A DNA stretch of 64,000 nt. Origin: Chrysemys picta bellii. Taxonomy: Eukaryota > Chordata > Testudines > Emydidae. Every line of letters starts with the position of its first letter. The first letter of the stretch is position 1. The stretch is from the NCBI RefSeq assembly GCF_011386835.1, contig NC_088797.1, positions 91,026,264 to 91,090,263 on the forward strand, in the 5' to 3' direction. A program made the translations under genes and the position numbers. Shown here one piece after another: positions 44,188 to 56,815 of this stretch. The notes beneath the pieces are model-generated. The model searched no databases. It saw only the letters and a program-made list of their open reading frames with translations, and was not told the DNA's origin.

Positions 44188-44372
44188 AGGGCAAGTTACT
44201 TTCCTTTCCTCCATCTTAGTTTCCTCACTTGCAGAATGATAATGATATCATATGTAAGTATAATAATAATAATACATAGCACTTACATAGCACATTAATT
44301 ATTTACCTTCCAGGGCTGTTGAAAATTAGTTCATTCCTGAAGTATTTTGAAAAGCCTGGCCCTCATTTGTAG
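44188..44372 (+). mobile_element. MIR SINE, sense
   Basis: 'gggcaagttactttcctttc', 'cttagtttcctcacttgcag aatgataatgatatcat', a TAATAATAATAATA insertion, then 'cttccagggctgttgaaaat' and 'gtattttgaaaagcctggcc' follow the MIR sense strand. Confidence 0.75.
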
Positions 44373-44587
44373 AATCGACCCTGTAATTATGTAATTTGAG
44401 GGGATTCTGATTCTTTATAATACTGTCTAAAAATTGGGACGGAGGATTTTTCTAATATTATGTGCCAACTGCAAAATAAATCGACCTTGCCATTCTTAGC
44501 CTTCTGCTTCTCTTAATGCCAACATATTAAATGGTTTATTGTGCAGGTAGTAATTAAATACACAAAACTACATTAAAATAAAGTTAT

Positions 44588-44718
44588 TTAGGTCTCAAAG
44601 TGAAGCACTCCAAAGTTAGATAATGCCATATTTACGGTTGCCTTTGCAACAGTAATTCTGCCCTCCTGTGCCTCCATCTGGCATTTTCTAACTTTTAGTG
44701 TTTGATATGGCAACCTAA
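44588..44718. repeat. Palindromic MITE, about 40-bp arms
   Basis: Left arm 'ttaggtctcaaagtgaagca ctccaaagttagataatgcc a'; the right arm reverse-complemented begins 'ttaggttgccatatcaaaca ctaaaagttagaaaatgcca'. The arms agree over about 40 bp with around 30 matches. The centre 'cggttgcctttgcaacagta attctgcc' is the same as in the truncated copy at 35155. Flanks are AT-rich, TSD not resolved. Confidence 0.75.
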
Positions 44719-46530
44719 GGAACATTTTTATTTAGGTTTTTTAATGTAATTTGCTAGGTGTTTTGAAAAAGTAAAAATTCTAGTATGTGTAACTGTAATA
44801 ACCCCCTCATCATGCATCCCCAGCAGGTTTTGAACTCTGAACCTTGTAGCACTGCATCACAGACTCATAGTATGTGAACTATATAGGACTAGCTACATTA
44901 GCTGTTAGAAGAAAACTGTTATCCCGGAGAGAGGATAACAGTGGCATCATTGACTGGATTCTAGAGGTGGTTGGGGGAGCCCAAACTAGGTTTCTTCCCC
45001 CTGTCCCCTGATGGAGGGATGATTGTATGGAATTCAGCAATCTCCTCCTCCCATCCCTGCATTAAGAGTTGGGGAAGTTCCTGCCCTGTGTGGTGCACCG
45101 GGGGGAGGGTGTATGGAGCGTGGGAGAAGGGGAAGGGCCACTGGGGCCATATGCCAGATCCAGGGAAGGGGGATGTTGAGGCCAGGGGAGCCTGGCCTGT
45201 TTTCCCTGCTGCTACAGCTGCTCTGACCTCTCCCAGGTGTTCCAAATATAGTGTGCTCTGCTGCTGACAGGAGTGTGGGCTCAGCATTAGATTAGAATGT
45301 TCATGTTCAGTTCCTATTTTGACATGCTGCCAGGATTTTCCTGTGCAACACATGGGAAATGGCAATCCTTAACAGTATATATCTCAGACAAACCTGAATG
45401 GAATTTTATTGGACAAAGAAAAGGTAATTCTCTGCCCTCAGGGCTTTGTCCCTTCAGAATATCAAGAGCCTCCTACAAACAATGGACGTTACAGCGTCTC
45501 AAAAAAAAGGGTCACAAAAATCTTTTTTTTTTTTTAACAGAAGATGGTTAGCAGCCTTAGTGTAGGGATCTCTACCAAATTACCCTATAATAAGTGATGT
45601 AATGTCATAGATTAAATGTCTGGAAATTTACAGAATATTTAAAGAGCTCTGAAATCTATATAGAGAACATTTCTCTCTCGTATTCTTTGTCAATAAGCAT
45701 CAAGTTTTAAAATATTTTATCTTCTTATTCAGCATAAAAATAGCAGATATATTAACACTGTTTAATCATAAAAAGGAAATTAAAAGATCTCTTGGAAATA
45801 TTTGAGATGGATTCTTTTTCTTTTTTTTCCTGTTTTTTTGTTGAGAAACGGATACATGAAGGATAAAGCTACCAAAATGAAATACATACATTATCTCAGA
45901 CATGACTGTTATATATCCTATTTATTTCTCCATGTTAGAGGAGTACGGACTTCTAGCTTTCTAATAATTAGGCTTATGTTTTATCTTTTGTGAATACAAA
46001 GGTTTCTCAGTTTGTCCTGTATCAATAATAAAACAGAGCAAAATCTGGAATACAAGATCCAATGTACATAAATCCTCATGGTGATGTGAATGGTTAGACT
46101 ACATTGAAAAGGAAAAGTAGAGCTTAGAAGAACAGCACAATGGTATCAACAAGAGGAGTTGTTATTGAGTGTTTTAAAAAGTATCCTGGCAGCTGAGAAT
46201 GTGGGATGATTGCTTACTAGAGCTTTATCAACTAACTTGTTCTTTTGCTGACTGATATATAATAGGGAGTATAAATAATGTACAACACAAAGAAGTATTC
46301 TTCTTTTTGTGATTTATCATTTTTCTACATGAAACTCATCTGATGTGAAGACAAAGCCATGGAAATATAGTAATGATACAAGGTCTATATTCCTTTGATT
46401 CCTTTTTTCTCTTTTGCATACTCTGATGTTGTATTAGCTGTTCTATATTTGTGCATACGTTTACTGTGTGGACTGTCTTCACACTGGATGTGGACAGAAA
46501 GTGGGTAGTGATCTGTTCCGGAGAAAGGTG
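44719..46530. other. Unassigned sequence
   Basis: No gene recognised. A short perfect hairpin (ctgttatcc...ggataacag) occurs near 44916-44942. Complementary frames at 44961-45365 on opposite strands mirror each other and follow local GC content. Confidence 0.4.
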
Positions 46531-46538
46531 CTGACACC

Positions 46539-47355
46539 CAGGGCCAGATTAACGCAGGGGCTTTTGGGGCTGCAGCCTGGGGCCCCGGGCTAAGGGGTGC
46601 ACCGGCACAGCAGGGCTCAGGCAGGCTGCCTGCATGCCGTGGTTCCATGCCGCTCCCAGAAGCGGACGGCTGCTGGCACATCTCTGCGGCCTGTGGTGGG
46701 GCGGGAGGTGGCTCCGCGTGCTGTCCCCAGCACCATCTCTGCCACTTCCAGCGGCCAATGGGGGCAGCGCTGCGGGCGCGGGCAGCGCACGAGACACACT
46801 GTCCTCTTCCCCCCAGGGGCACGCAGAGATGGGCACGCAGAAATATGCCAGCAGCCGGCCGCTTCCAGGAGCGGCATGGGGCCACAGCATGCAGGCAGGA
46901 AGCCTGGCTGAGCCCTGCTGCACCTCCCGTCTGGAGCCTGCACCTCGCACCCTCTCCTGCACCCCAACCCCCTGCTCCAGGTCAGAATCCCCTCTTGCAC
47001 CAAACTCCCTCCCAGAACCTGCACCCCTCACCCTCTCCTGCACCCCAACATTCTGCCCCAGCCTGGAGCTCCCTCCTGCACCCCAAATCCCTCCCCGAAA
47101 GAAACTAACATAACAGCTGTTCTAAGGTAAGAAATAGGCTATTTTGAATTAACTTAACTATATTCTACCTGTTTTAGGACTGAAATGTAACCACAGAATG
47201 GCTTTATGTTAATTAAAAGGCAAGTTTAGTATAGTGTTACTGGCCTCAATGCCATAATTGTGATAATTTTGTTTTAAATTAGGAAAAAGACTTGTATACA
47301 GAGGCCCCACAAAATCGAATAGCCCTGGGCCCACAGGAGAGTTAATCTGGCCCTG
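46539..47355. mobile_element. Non-autonomous hAT element, second family, 817 bp
   Basis: Left end CAGGGCCAGATTAAC and right end GTTAATCTGGCCCTG are perfect 15-bp inverted repeats. Flanking octamers ctgacacc (46531-46538) and ttgacacc (47356-47363) differ at one base, fitting an 8-bp duplication that has aged. The left two-thirds is GC-rich, CpG-rich and tandem-repeat-like ('tgcaccccaa' recurring 46970-47090); the right third (47105-47300) is AT-rich. No transposase: the long overlapping frames on both strands come from the GC-rich part. Confidence 0.9.
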
Positions 47356-47689
47356 TTGACACCGATTTAGCTCCACATTGCCTGCCAGCAATATCAGACT
47401 TGGAAGAGAGACAGAAATAGCTTTCATGATCCCTGTACAGTGGCAAGTACATGCTTAGGAGCTTTGGAAGTGGGAGTTCATTTGCATGAGCTCCCCATTC
47501 CCTTCTGGACCTCTTCAAGGCCTGAGAAGCTACTTCCTGCCCAGAATTGAGCAGGCCAGAGTAGAGCTCTTCTCCAGGGGGTAAATTCCTGATGCTGTAA
47601 TTTAAAAATGAACCCCTTATTTACTACTTGCTATTCAAGCTGTTTGTTTTGAGTTTCACTTAGACCACAATATGCTTTAAAAACATTAC

Positions 47690-47870
47690 TGAATTAAGCC
47701 TCATACCAACCTTGTGAGGTAGGAAATATCTCAATATCTCAGAAGAGACACTAAGGTTAAATAAGTTGCTTAAGGTCACACAAGATGTTTTTGGTAGAGC
47801 TGGAAATAGAATCCTGTAAAGAAATCCTGGCCCTACAGAAATCATGGAGCCAGGATTTCACCGGTGATGT
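47690..47870 (-). mobile_element. MIR SINE, antisense
   Basis: 'gcctcataccaaccttgtga ggtaggaaatatctc', 'gacactaaggttaaataagt tgcttaaggtcacacaagat' and 'gtagagctggaaatagaatc ctg' match the antisense MIR pattern. Confidence 0.85.
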
Positions 47871-50159
47871 CTCTGTCCTCTGCTTAAGCCACAAAATCAG
47901 CTTTACTTGCTTCCTCTGTTACATCTGTATGCAAATCATACCAAATTATTGGGCTCAGAACAGAGATAACGGAGTGCTGTCATTGCAGAAAAGTATTTCT
48001 ATTTAATACTCTGCTTTGTGAAATATTTATGTTTTTAAAGCCTTTATTTTTAACAAAATGAATTTTTGGCCCTATATCACTGGGTAGTGTGTTTTCGACC
48101 GAGGACACTGATAAGAGAACTTTATAGGAAGAGTAATTGTCAAGGTAAAGCCACCCACCATCAAAATGGTCGGTTTCTCTAGGTACATGACAACAGGAAG
48201 TGAAGGTTGCTGTATCCAATTGACCCTTCAGGAGTAACTGAGGTGGCCTACTGTAATTAACCAATCTGGAATTTGACCTGAACACCTGATGCCTGGGCTA
48301 ACACTCTTATTTACAAAGCTAAAAAGGGGTGTCAAACTTTGGATATTTTGTTCTATGTTGTTAAGTGAGATATGTGTCTGGAGGCAAGAAAACAGAACTA
48401 CAGCATATGTATAGCATATTTCACATTGGAATGTATTACAGATGGTCTGAAAGCATAAAATTCAACCTAGATCTCCTTCACCCCCCCAGTACAGTGTATT
48501 TATACCTAGGGCTTTGCTTTCAGGCTCACCTCCAGAATCATGTTGTCTTATTCCTTGCATCTAGATAAAATAGATGTGTTTATATTGACAACTTGGGGAG
48601 GTTTACATATAACTGTTAGAAATAAAAAAGTTATGCACCAAACTCACCCTGAACTACAATGAAAATCCATTCCAAAGCGTCATCTGTAATGATATGGGAA
48701 TATTTCTTGTATAATTAGATAGCTTTCGGCACAGAGAAACCCTTTTAATTGGCTTGGAAAAGATAAGCTTGCCCTGGCTGAGTCACTGTGCAGTACTTGA
48801 TTTGACTACTTGTCTATGGCTGCAGGTGTCACTAACACTGACTGAAATATTGATTGTTCCAGAAAATATTCTGAGTGGCTTTCTTTTAAAAAATGAATAA
48901 GTAACATATTCCATTAATTTTGATTTAAAAAGCTTTTCAAATAATTTTTCCCTGACATGAATTCTCCTGCATCATGTCCGTAAATAACCATTTCTTAACT
49001 TTAATGATTTGAGCACCAAAATATGACAAGACCTTTTAGCAATGATGACTAAATTGACTTCTGTTTATCTCATCAGCATGTAAGCTGTAGTTATTCATGT
49101 TTCTTTATTGTTAAAAATATGTTATAGATTTCAGGCTAGATAGTGGCCATGTAGACTGGTTACACTGTTTGATTTTACAGTTTCATGTACAAACTGTATC
49201 TTATAACAATGTCTAAGTAAGTCAGTTGCAATCTTTAGTCCTTACATGCTTTTAAATATTTGGTCCCCCGGTTTGTAAGAATTTAACTTCTGTACCATAA
49301 TAGTTTTTGTTGCTTTTTTTAAAATCGTCTGGTACTTTCAGGGCTTAGATGAGTATCCTAATGAATTCATAGCCTTCTGTGTAGTTTTATGTATCTCATT
49401 TAGTTGATAGAAAATGTATTTCAAAAATCCTCTCTCTTTAAAAGAATTTGTATCATTTATGGGGAATGGGGATGAGAAAGTTTGAGGGAATGAAGAGTTC
49501 TCTTTGAAGAGCTAGATTAGATACGTGGGCTCGCATCACAATGTGTCTTTTAAAATCAGCTACAATGCATTTGAAGTAACTGGTTTTACAAACTTCCTCA
49601 ATCATCTGTGATACAGTAGCTGATCTTTTAAACTATTACAGAAGGCTGGTAATATGGAAATAATTGCCTCTATTCTGATTTTCTTGTGTATTCATTTTTT
49701 CCAGAGTAAAGTAGCTACAAAAACCACAATTTATTCTATATGAAAAGGTGTGGCAAATGAAGGATAAGTGTATTATTCTGTATGAATATTATATCAGCAG
49801 TTTACCTGTTTAACATCATTCTATCTAACTAAATGGAGTTAAATCAAAGGAGGCTTTTAGGGAGAGAAAGCAGGAAATGAAACAATGGTCAGAGATAAGA
49901 GGAGGGTAAAAGAAAGAAGGGTAGATTAGAAAAGGAAGCTTTTCATGTCTGTCATCTCTTCAGATCTAGATCTGATTGAAATAGTTACCATTTGCTTAGC
50001 CTTAATTAAATGAATGAATGGTCTTAACCTAGATGTCCACATCACAAAATCTGGGACCATGGTGGCACACTTGCTTGCATTCTTATCAAAGAGGTTATGG
50101 ATTACATCGTTACATATTGCTTTAAGGGTGGGGTGTGAGAGGCACAGACACTGCAAATG
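47871..50159. other. Repeat-poor AT-rich block
   Basis: About 2.3 kb without recognised repeats or genes. Candidate place for conserved non-coding sequence, unproven. Confidence 0.35.
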
Positions 50160-51260
50160 CAGAGTGGGTCAGTGTGATGATACTGTCTACAGCCCAGGGA
50201 CCAGAAAGGCTGGGGAGTTGATAAAGGGCAAGTCCAATAGGAGAAGCCCCTTTCCCCTGGACTAGGTGGAGCAGCACACACCCTCCCACTTCTTTGAAGT
50301 GCTGTGATGGGGTTTACAAACCGCACACTACAAGGGGTTAAGGGATTATTTTGGGCTCAGCCAGCCCTGCCCTGCCACACCTGCAGCAAATGCTCCACCT
50401 GCTGGAGGAATTAAAAGACAATTAATTAGCTCAGGTGAGCAGACCTCCAGCTCACAACTCCAGGAGTGCAGCGCAAAGCAGAGCAGAGGGAAGTCTAAAA
50501 GTTGTGATACAGTTGCCCAAAGGGGCCCTCCCTGAGAGAAGGGAGGACCTACCCCAGAGACAACTAGAGAGGGAAGTATCCTGTGGATCTTGGACATTGG
50601 TAAGCCCCTTTTACTTATTTTGATTTGGATTTCCCCACTCGGTGAAAGGCTTGGAATAAACTGATCCTGGAGGTGGGGGATGAGATGAAGAGGCCCAGGG
50701 AGGAGAGCCTTAAGCAGCCTTGGTTGCTAGGCCACTGGTAGCCCAAAGGGCTCTAGGTCAGAGTCCAGTGGAGCGGGAGGGCCTGGGCTCCCCTCCCCAC
50801 AACCCCCTTTGCAATCAGGGGTTACAGCTGTGACCATCAGGCTACACTTCCCAACCAGACCCCTGAGTAAGGACTATTAAAGTGCCAAAATACCAGGTGT
50901 GGTTGGGACCCACTGTGGGCATTGTGCTAGCCACTCCTTTCACGGGGGGCTAGGGAAAAAATTCTCTCACCATCAGATTGGCCAGGTGGAGTGGGGGGAG
51001 AGTTGCCTTCCCTATAGCAGGTTCAGAGGGGTCTCTGTTTCTGTGAGTAGGGAAGAGAGTTACATAATGAAGTTGCAGCATCATAGCCTAAGTGAAGAAC
51101 AGATGTCCAGTGCAGGTACTTGATAGGGAGAGGGTACAGTGACTGGATAAATGTCTTGGTAAAGGACTTAAAGGAGGTGTTTGTTAGAGGAACTGAAGGA
51201 GGGTGGGTTTCAGGGCTGCTATGACTGGCATGGCAGGGAGCCAACACCCCTTTCCTTTAC
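50160..51260 (+). repeat. Possible LTR or LTR-like repeat
   Basis: Text such as 'actacaaggggttaagggat', 'ctgctggaggaattaaaaga' and 'gaggacctaccccagagaca', with an AATAAA at about 50656 and downstream G-rich sequence, resembles turtle ERV LTR/leader text. I could not fix TG...CA ends or a duplication, so the class is uncertain. Confidence 0.3.
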
Positions 51261-52650
51261 AGTCCACCTGAACCCTCATTAGTCCCAGCAGTGGATTGGC
51301 TGGGGACCAGGATGGAAAAAGTAGGTGGAAGCCCTCTGGTAGATATTGAAATGATCATGGAGTTGCCTGCATTCACTTCTATCTGCCCAGTAGTCCCAGA
51401 CATCTAATTATAAAATTGCAGCCTGATTAAAACCACATCCAGAGTCTCCTGTCCTTTTGGTGTAGCTGGACAATACTGCAGTAAGCCACTTCTAGTTGCA
51501 GAAAATGCTTTTTTTCTAATATGTGTTTGCAAAGCAACATTGATCTACAAGGAAATGAATCTTTTAAAGAATAAATCACTTCAGTAATGTTTTATTATAC
51601 ATAGCCACTCACTGTCCTTCTATATAGTTCTTGGCTTCTAAATCACCAAACACATATTCTATAAAACGTAATTTAGAGAACGGCATGGTCTATGATAGCT
51701 ATCTCAGCAGGAAAAAAGTAATGATGATATGCACGCTTTTGACCAAGGTTAAAGATGAGTTTGGGTAGTTATGATCACATACTGTGATACAGAATGTCTT
51801 TCCAGACTTCACACTTATATTACAATTCATAATATTAGCACTTCTTTAAAAAATAAAAGGTCCCACACCACACTACTTGTTAAGTATTGAAACTACTTTA
51901 GTAGAACACACACAATAAGCCTTGTGTTCACAGCCAAAATCCTCTACATCTTTTTGAAACTAAAGCTAGTGTTTTTATTTGATATGTCTTGCCTACCATT
52001 CTTTAAGATAAATGCCTATGCCCTTAATCTAAAATAGTTTTTCACTTGTATCTTTTCATCTTGTAGCAAATCACTCGATGCTGAGATCTTTTTGAAATCA
52101 ACATAGAATTGGCAAAGCCTTCACTAATTTAGTATTGCTTTTATCCACATGAAAGAAGGATCTTTCTTAAACCTGTTGGAGAAGTTGCTTTAACAGGATG
52201 CCTTTTGATGAGATGAAAGTAAATTTTGTATATTGGGTAGAATTGGCAATTTTTACCATTTTGCTAGCTACACAAAACAATGGTGCAGATTTCTTCTGTG
52301 CTTAACAAAAGAACAAACTCCTGTATTTCCAGCACGGAGAAGCTGAAAGTCACAGTGGCAATTCTACTTACAGTTGTCATGACACATTTTTATGGGCTGA
52401 ATCTTAGCCATGTGATTATTAGTATTTAGGCTTAGAATGGAAAACTGTGGTGAGATATGGAACTAGGAGATCTAGGACTATGAAAAAAGTATGTGATTAT
52501 TTAAAATTGAGTACCAGCAGGTATGTATTTTTCTTGGTTTTAAATATGAGTAGGTTTAAAAAATTCCATCTGCTAATTTGTGAGAGAGAGAGAGATGTCA
52601 ACATCTTTCTGGTAATAGATACAAGGGTATGCAATATTCCAGGTGCAGAG
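51261..52650. other. Unassigned AT-rich sequence
   Basis: Nothing recognised. Confidence 0.35.
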
Positions 52651-52676
52651 GTGTGTGTGTGTGTGTGTGTGTGTGT
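52651..52676 (+). repeat. (GT)13 microsatellite
   Basis: 26 bases of perfect GT repeat. Confidence 0.98.
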
Positions 52677-52684
52677 AAACTGCC

Positions 52685-52805
52685 CTGTATTGATGATTTC
52701 CTTGTTTTTGATGATTTTGTCTATACAACCCAAAATTGTATTGACCTTCTTTAGTTTTTTTGCAGTTATGTTGCACTGCAAGTTCAGGTCTAGATTTCTC
52801 TTCAC
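52685..52805 (-). mobile_element. Diverged CR1-like fragment, antisense
   Basis: 'acaacccaaaattgtattga ccttctttag' and 'tatgttgcactgcaagttca ggtctag' recall the CR1 antisense phrase 'cagccaaaattgtgttagcc tttttgc...gttg actca'. Weak. Confidence 0.35.
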
Positions 52806-52820
52806 TACTGCCAGAGGGGT

Positions 52821-52923
52821 GGGATTTTCAAAAGCACCTAAGTGAGTTAGGAGGACAAATCCCATGTAATGAAAGTTAGCTGGGCTTGTACTCCTAATCC
52901 ATTAAATGTGCATTTGAAAATCC
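52821..52923. repeat. Short MITE, gggattttcaaa...tttgaaaatcc type
   Basis: Left 'gggattttcaaaagcaccta agtgag', right end 'gtgcatttgaaaatcc'; reverse-complemented, the right end starts 'ggattttcaaatgcac'. Same family as 13501-13693. Confidence 0.6.
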
Positions 52924-53054
52924 ATCTTAAATCTTTCAGTATTACTGCTTCCAAGGTGTCTCTCCCTCACACTCGGTATCAATGTAATACAGATATGTTA
53001 GTTTGCATTCTTCCAAGTTAAATATTGTATTATTCCATTGAGCTTTCCCTTTGC

Positions 53055-53260
53055 TGCTGCTGTTAATCATTTACATTGTGGTAGCACCTAGAGTCCTGAA
53101 CCAGATCAGGGCCTCAGTTGTGCTAGGTGCTGTACAGATATATGCTAAATAAAAGTCCCTGCCCTGAAGAGTTGACAGTCTAATTAGACAGGTCATAAAA
53201 GGAAGATGAGATAAGCAAGTGGGTAGGGAGGAGAGATTAACCAAATACTATGATACTTTA
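53055..53260 (+). repeat. Amniote MIR/L2-like repeat
   Basis: 'gtggtagcacctagagtcct', 'gttgtgctaggtgctgtaca', 'agtccctgccctgaagagtt gacagtctaatta' and 'gacaggtcataaaagga' match the well-known reptile repeat, better preserved than the copy at 3130. Confidence 0.75.
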
Positions 53261-56204
53261 GGCCAAACTAGCTGTATTTGCTAGTCTTACCCAATCAATA
53301 GCAATAATCACAACTTGTGCCATGTTGAGCTGTTATCAGTTTCCTGTCTGCATCAAGGAAAAGGTGACGTCTCAGCAGGAAGTGAGAGGAGAAGGTGGTG
53401 GCTTTATAGATTTTGCTCAGGAGCTTTTGCATTTATATTATGTTTTTGCTTGACAGGTGCTTGTGGCTACTTTCCATTTTGTGCTATCTATAGATATGTC
53501 CCTTCTACTGGAACCCTAAGGAACAGTAGTTAATTTGTATCAGATAACAGAGGAGTAGCAGTACCATAGGCAGGGTTAGAGACCAGGGTTGAAAATGCAG
53601 CAAGGTCATATTTCTAGTTGTAGTTGGCCTTCTTTCCAGGGCTGATGGCTAACCTCCCCAGTAATACTGCAACTGTCAACCACATTACAGACACTGTGTA
53701 GCATGGCTTATGCACATCTGGTTGTCACTGGAGATTGTTGAACCTGCAGCCCATGTGCTACAAGGAGCAAAGGGAGAAATATAAAACATGAAATACTGGA
53801 TTCTTTGGAGCTATGATTTCTTCAGGTCCAGGAGCAAGCAAGTTATGTTCCTGAACTGGGGTGGGGTGTGGTAGGGGTGGGGGTTGGTGTTTCTGAGCCT
53901 AATGGTGATGGATGTCAGGTAGGAGGGCAACGAGTTTGGAGCATGGGGGGAAGGGGGTTACGCATGGTAGGGTGAAGATATTCTGAGATATGAAGAGGTT
54001 AAGCAGCAGGAGGATGGATTCTCAGCCTAAAGGGATAGGTGTTTGTATATCCGGGATGGAGAGGTATTTCTGAGCTGCAGTATGTTGAAGGGAGCTTGGA
54101 GGGGAATGGGCTGGGATTGGCAAATTTATTGCAGGGGGGAATGAGAATATAGGTGGATGTATGGAGCTATATGGCGGGGAAAGAGTTTGATTGTATGGGA
54201 GGAAGTTGGGACTAGGAGAGAATCATGAAGAATTGTTGGGTAAATACTATTTTCTCCTACCTTATCCTTTAAAGTAAGGTGTCCCAGTTTTTCATTCTGA
54301 AAGCAGAAGGTGGTGTGCGGGTGAGGGGGAAGAGACCATTTTTCTTACTTATTTTCCACCAAAACGCTAATCTTTGACATCCCCAACCAGTGTTTTTCAT
54401 TTTGATCAAGCTACTGAGATACATGTGTCTGGGGGGTATTGAGCAAGGAGAGCATTGTGCTAGCTGCAACCCCACTAATTATTCTGGATACCAGTCATCT
54501 TTGCTCTTGTCTCATTGATCAAAAGCACCATAGGCAGTAACTGATCTTTCAAGCACTTAAATGAAAAGATTCCTCTGAATCCTTGAATCCACTGTGGACA
54601 TAGGCTGATAAAACTAGTGCATTCTCTTACTTGTTTGCAGTACATGTAGTTGTATGAAAATCATGTATCTCCCACTAAGATCAGTCATATAAATAATTTC
54701 TTCCTGTACTCAGAGGGCCCGAATGATCAGTTTCAACACTGATTTTGACATAGCATTGGTAGTTTTTAACTCACTTTCCTACTGCCTCCCGTTTCTCAGC
54801 ATTAACTACTTGTGCAACCCAGAGGGAGAATGTGGTGGCAAGTCAGAGTTAACACTAGCAGATTTTTTTTCCTCTTCTCCTCCCATAGGTTCTTCTACAA
54901 GAAGGGGCATGAGGTGTTATGACTCTGAATATTTTTGAACCTCAGAACTTTTTAGTATTTGAAAAGTACCCTTTGGTATCCAACGGGGCAGTAACAGTTT
55001 GACAGTTGATGCAATTAGTTTTGTCCTATTACAGTTCTGAGACTAGGAAGAATGGCAAAAGAGCTTTCTGGCTTTTTAATTTTTAAATTGTTTTAAATAC
55101 TCCTATTTTTATCAGTCGTGTTCCTTATCCACACAGTCTCTTATTTCTGAGTAACTAAATCAAATAGTTATTGATGAGGATAATGTATAGAATACTGTAA
55201 AATGCACACCATGCTTTACAAACAGAGTAAGAGCTGTTCTCTGCCCCAGGGAACTGTCCAACTGAGAGACAGGACAGAAGTTCAGCTAAGGGAGGGCATG
55301 TGAGGGAGTAGTGAGAGAGAGGTAAAAAGAATCCCTTTAAAAACATTAAGGATGGATTTGAAGGAGTGGGTCAGGGTGCATAGTTGGCAAGAACTGCAAG
55401 TTGAGTCTAAGCATAGGGATCTGTATGAAGCGAAGAGTGAGAGAAGGAAACAAAAGCCCATTCAGGAGAAAAATTTGGGAGGAACAAAGGGAATGAAAGA
55501 AGAATGAGGAGACAATGGCAGATATTAAAGGTGTATATCAAGCTCTTAAATTTCATGTTGTAAAGACTGAAGCAATGACCAGAGGGAGAGGGGTGATATA
55601 TCAGAGTAGCAGAAAATAAGGGATTTTAGCAATAGTGACTTTTGGTTCTGCTGGAGAAGGCAGAGTTGAAAGACAAAGACCCTCAATAGAGACATGGTCA
55701 CGGCATAAAAAGTACGAGTAAGGAATAGATAAGAAAGGTGAATTTTTGGTAATGTTTATTCAGGAAGAAACTGTAGGACCAGCAAGAATTTAGACATGAT
55801 GGGAAAAGTAGCATGTGGACTTGAAAATGACGAGGAAGCTGCAAGCCTGGGTGATGGGGAGGTGAATAGATGGTTCAATTGAGAACCAATAAGTGGAATG
55901 ATATTGGAAAGAAAAATAAACCTTACTTGGAGGATATGGGGCTGATCTGTAATAGTTCATGAATACTATGTATGTCATGGCAGTTAGAATTGTACAGTTA
56001 TGACTATATCTGTTTACACACAGATGCTTGTTTAGTTTAATAGTGGAGTTGTTAGGAAATCAAGAAGGTAACGCAATGGTTCCAGAAAAGTAACCTCCAC
56101 AGCAGGATTATTGAGACAATGCCTAAGCTACTAGCTGGAAAGATGCTATCTCCAGGCTCCAACCAAGATAAGACTCATTTTCCTAAGGCAGGAAGCCAAC
56201 ACAT
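53261..56204. other. Unassigned sequence
   Basis: About 2.9 kb. 53850-54240 and 55240-55720 are G- and purine-rich on the plus strand. No gene or repeat family recognised. Confidence 0.4.
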
Positions 56205-56335
56205 CAGGAGGCCTACAACTTAATTAGTTTTAAGAGAGATCTGGACAAATTTGAGTGGGATTGTGTGACATGATTGCTTGTGGTGGTGGGTGGGTCAGGA
56301 CTATCTGGAGGTCCTTCCAGTTCATGTCTTATGTT
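56205..56335 (+). mobile_element. CR1-like LINE 3' fragment, sense
   Basis: 'acaacttaattagttttaag agagatctggacaaa', 'gattgtgtgacatgattgct' and 'tctggaggtccttccagttc atgtc' follow a CR1-like 3' end. Confidence 0.55.
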
Positions 56336-56815
56336 CCTAAAATATTATGCTTGAGGGCTTCAACAGGAACCAGAAATAAAATCATCCCACTCCAAAAATG
56401 TATTCAAGAGTTTGGGGTTTTTTTTGGTTTTGTGTTGTCTTCCTCCTCTGAAGCATCAGAGATGGTCACAGCTGGATATGAGACACTGGACAGGGTGGGC
56501 TAGTGCTCTGAGATAGTACCAAGCATTCTCCCTCAGGTGCATGGCTGGCTGGTTCTGGCTCACATGCTCAGGGTCTAACTGCCCACTATATGTGGGGTCA
56601 CAGTGGAATTTTCCCACAGGTCAGATTGGCAGAGAGCTTGATGGGGTTTTTGCCTTCCTCTTCTTTTTGGTCAAGGAGTGTGTGATGGCCACAGGGGACC
56701 TGAAAGGGCAGGTGGGCACACACAGCCAATTAACAGGCAAACAAGGGAGATTTAGGCTGAGTGAAGAGCCTTGATTAGAAAGAAGCTCACCTGTGAGGGA
56801 GTAGGTGTGGGCTTC
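56336..56815. other. Unassigned sequence, partly CR1-like
   Basis: 'ggtcagattggcagagagct' followed by 'tggggtttttgccttcctc' resembles LINE 3' text seen in reptiles, but ends are not definable. A short related phrase occurs near 50975. Confidence 0.35.

Noticed and set aside
46385..47113. Overlapping frames of 135-166 codons on both strands.
   Set aside because: Same reason: GC-rich low-complexity interior of the second hAT element.
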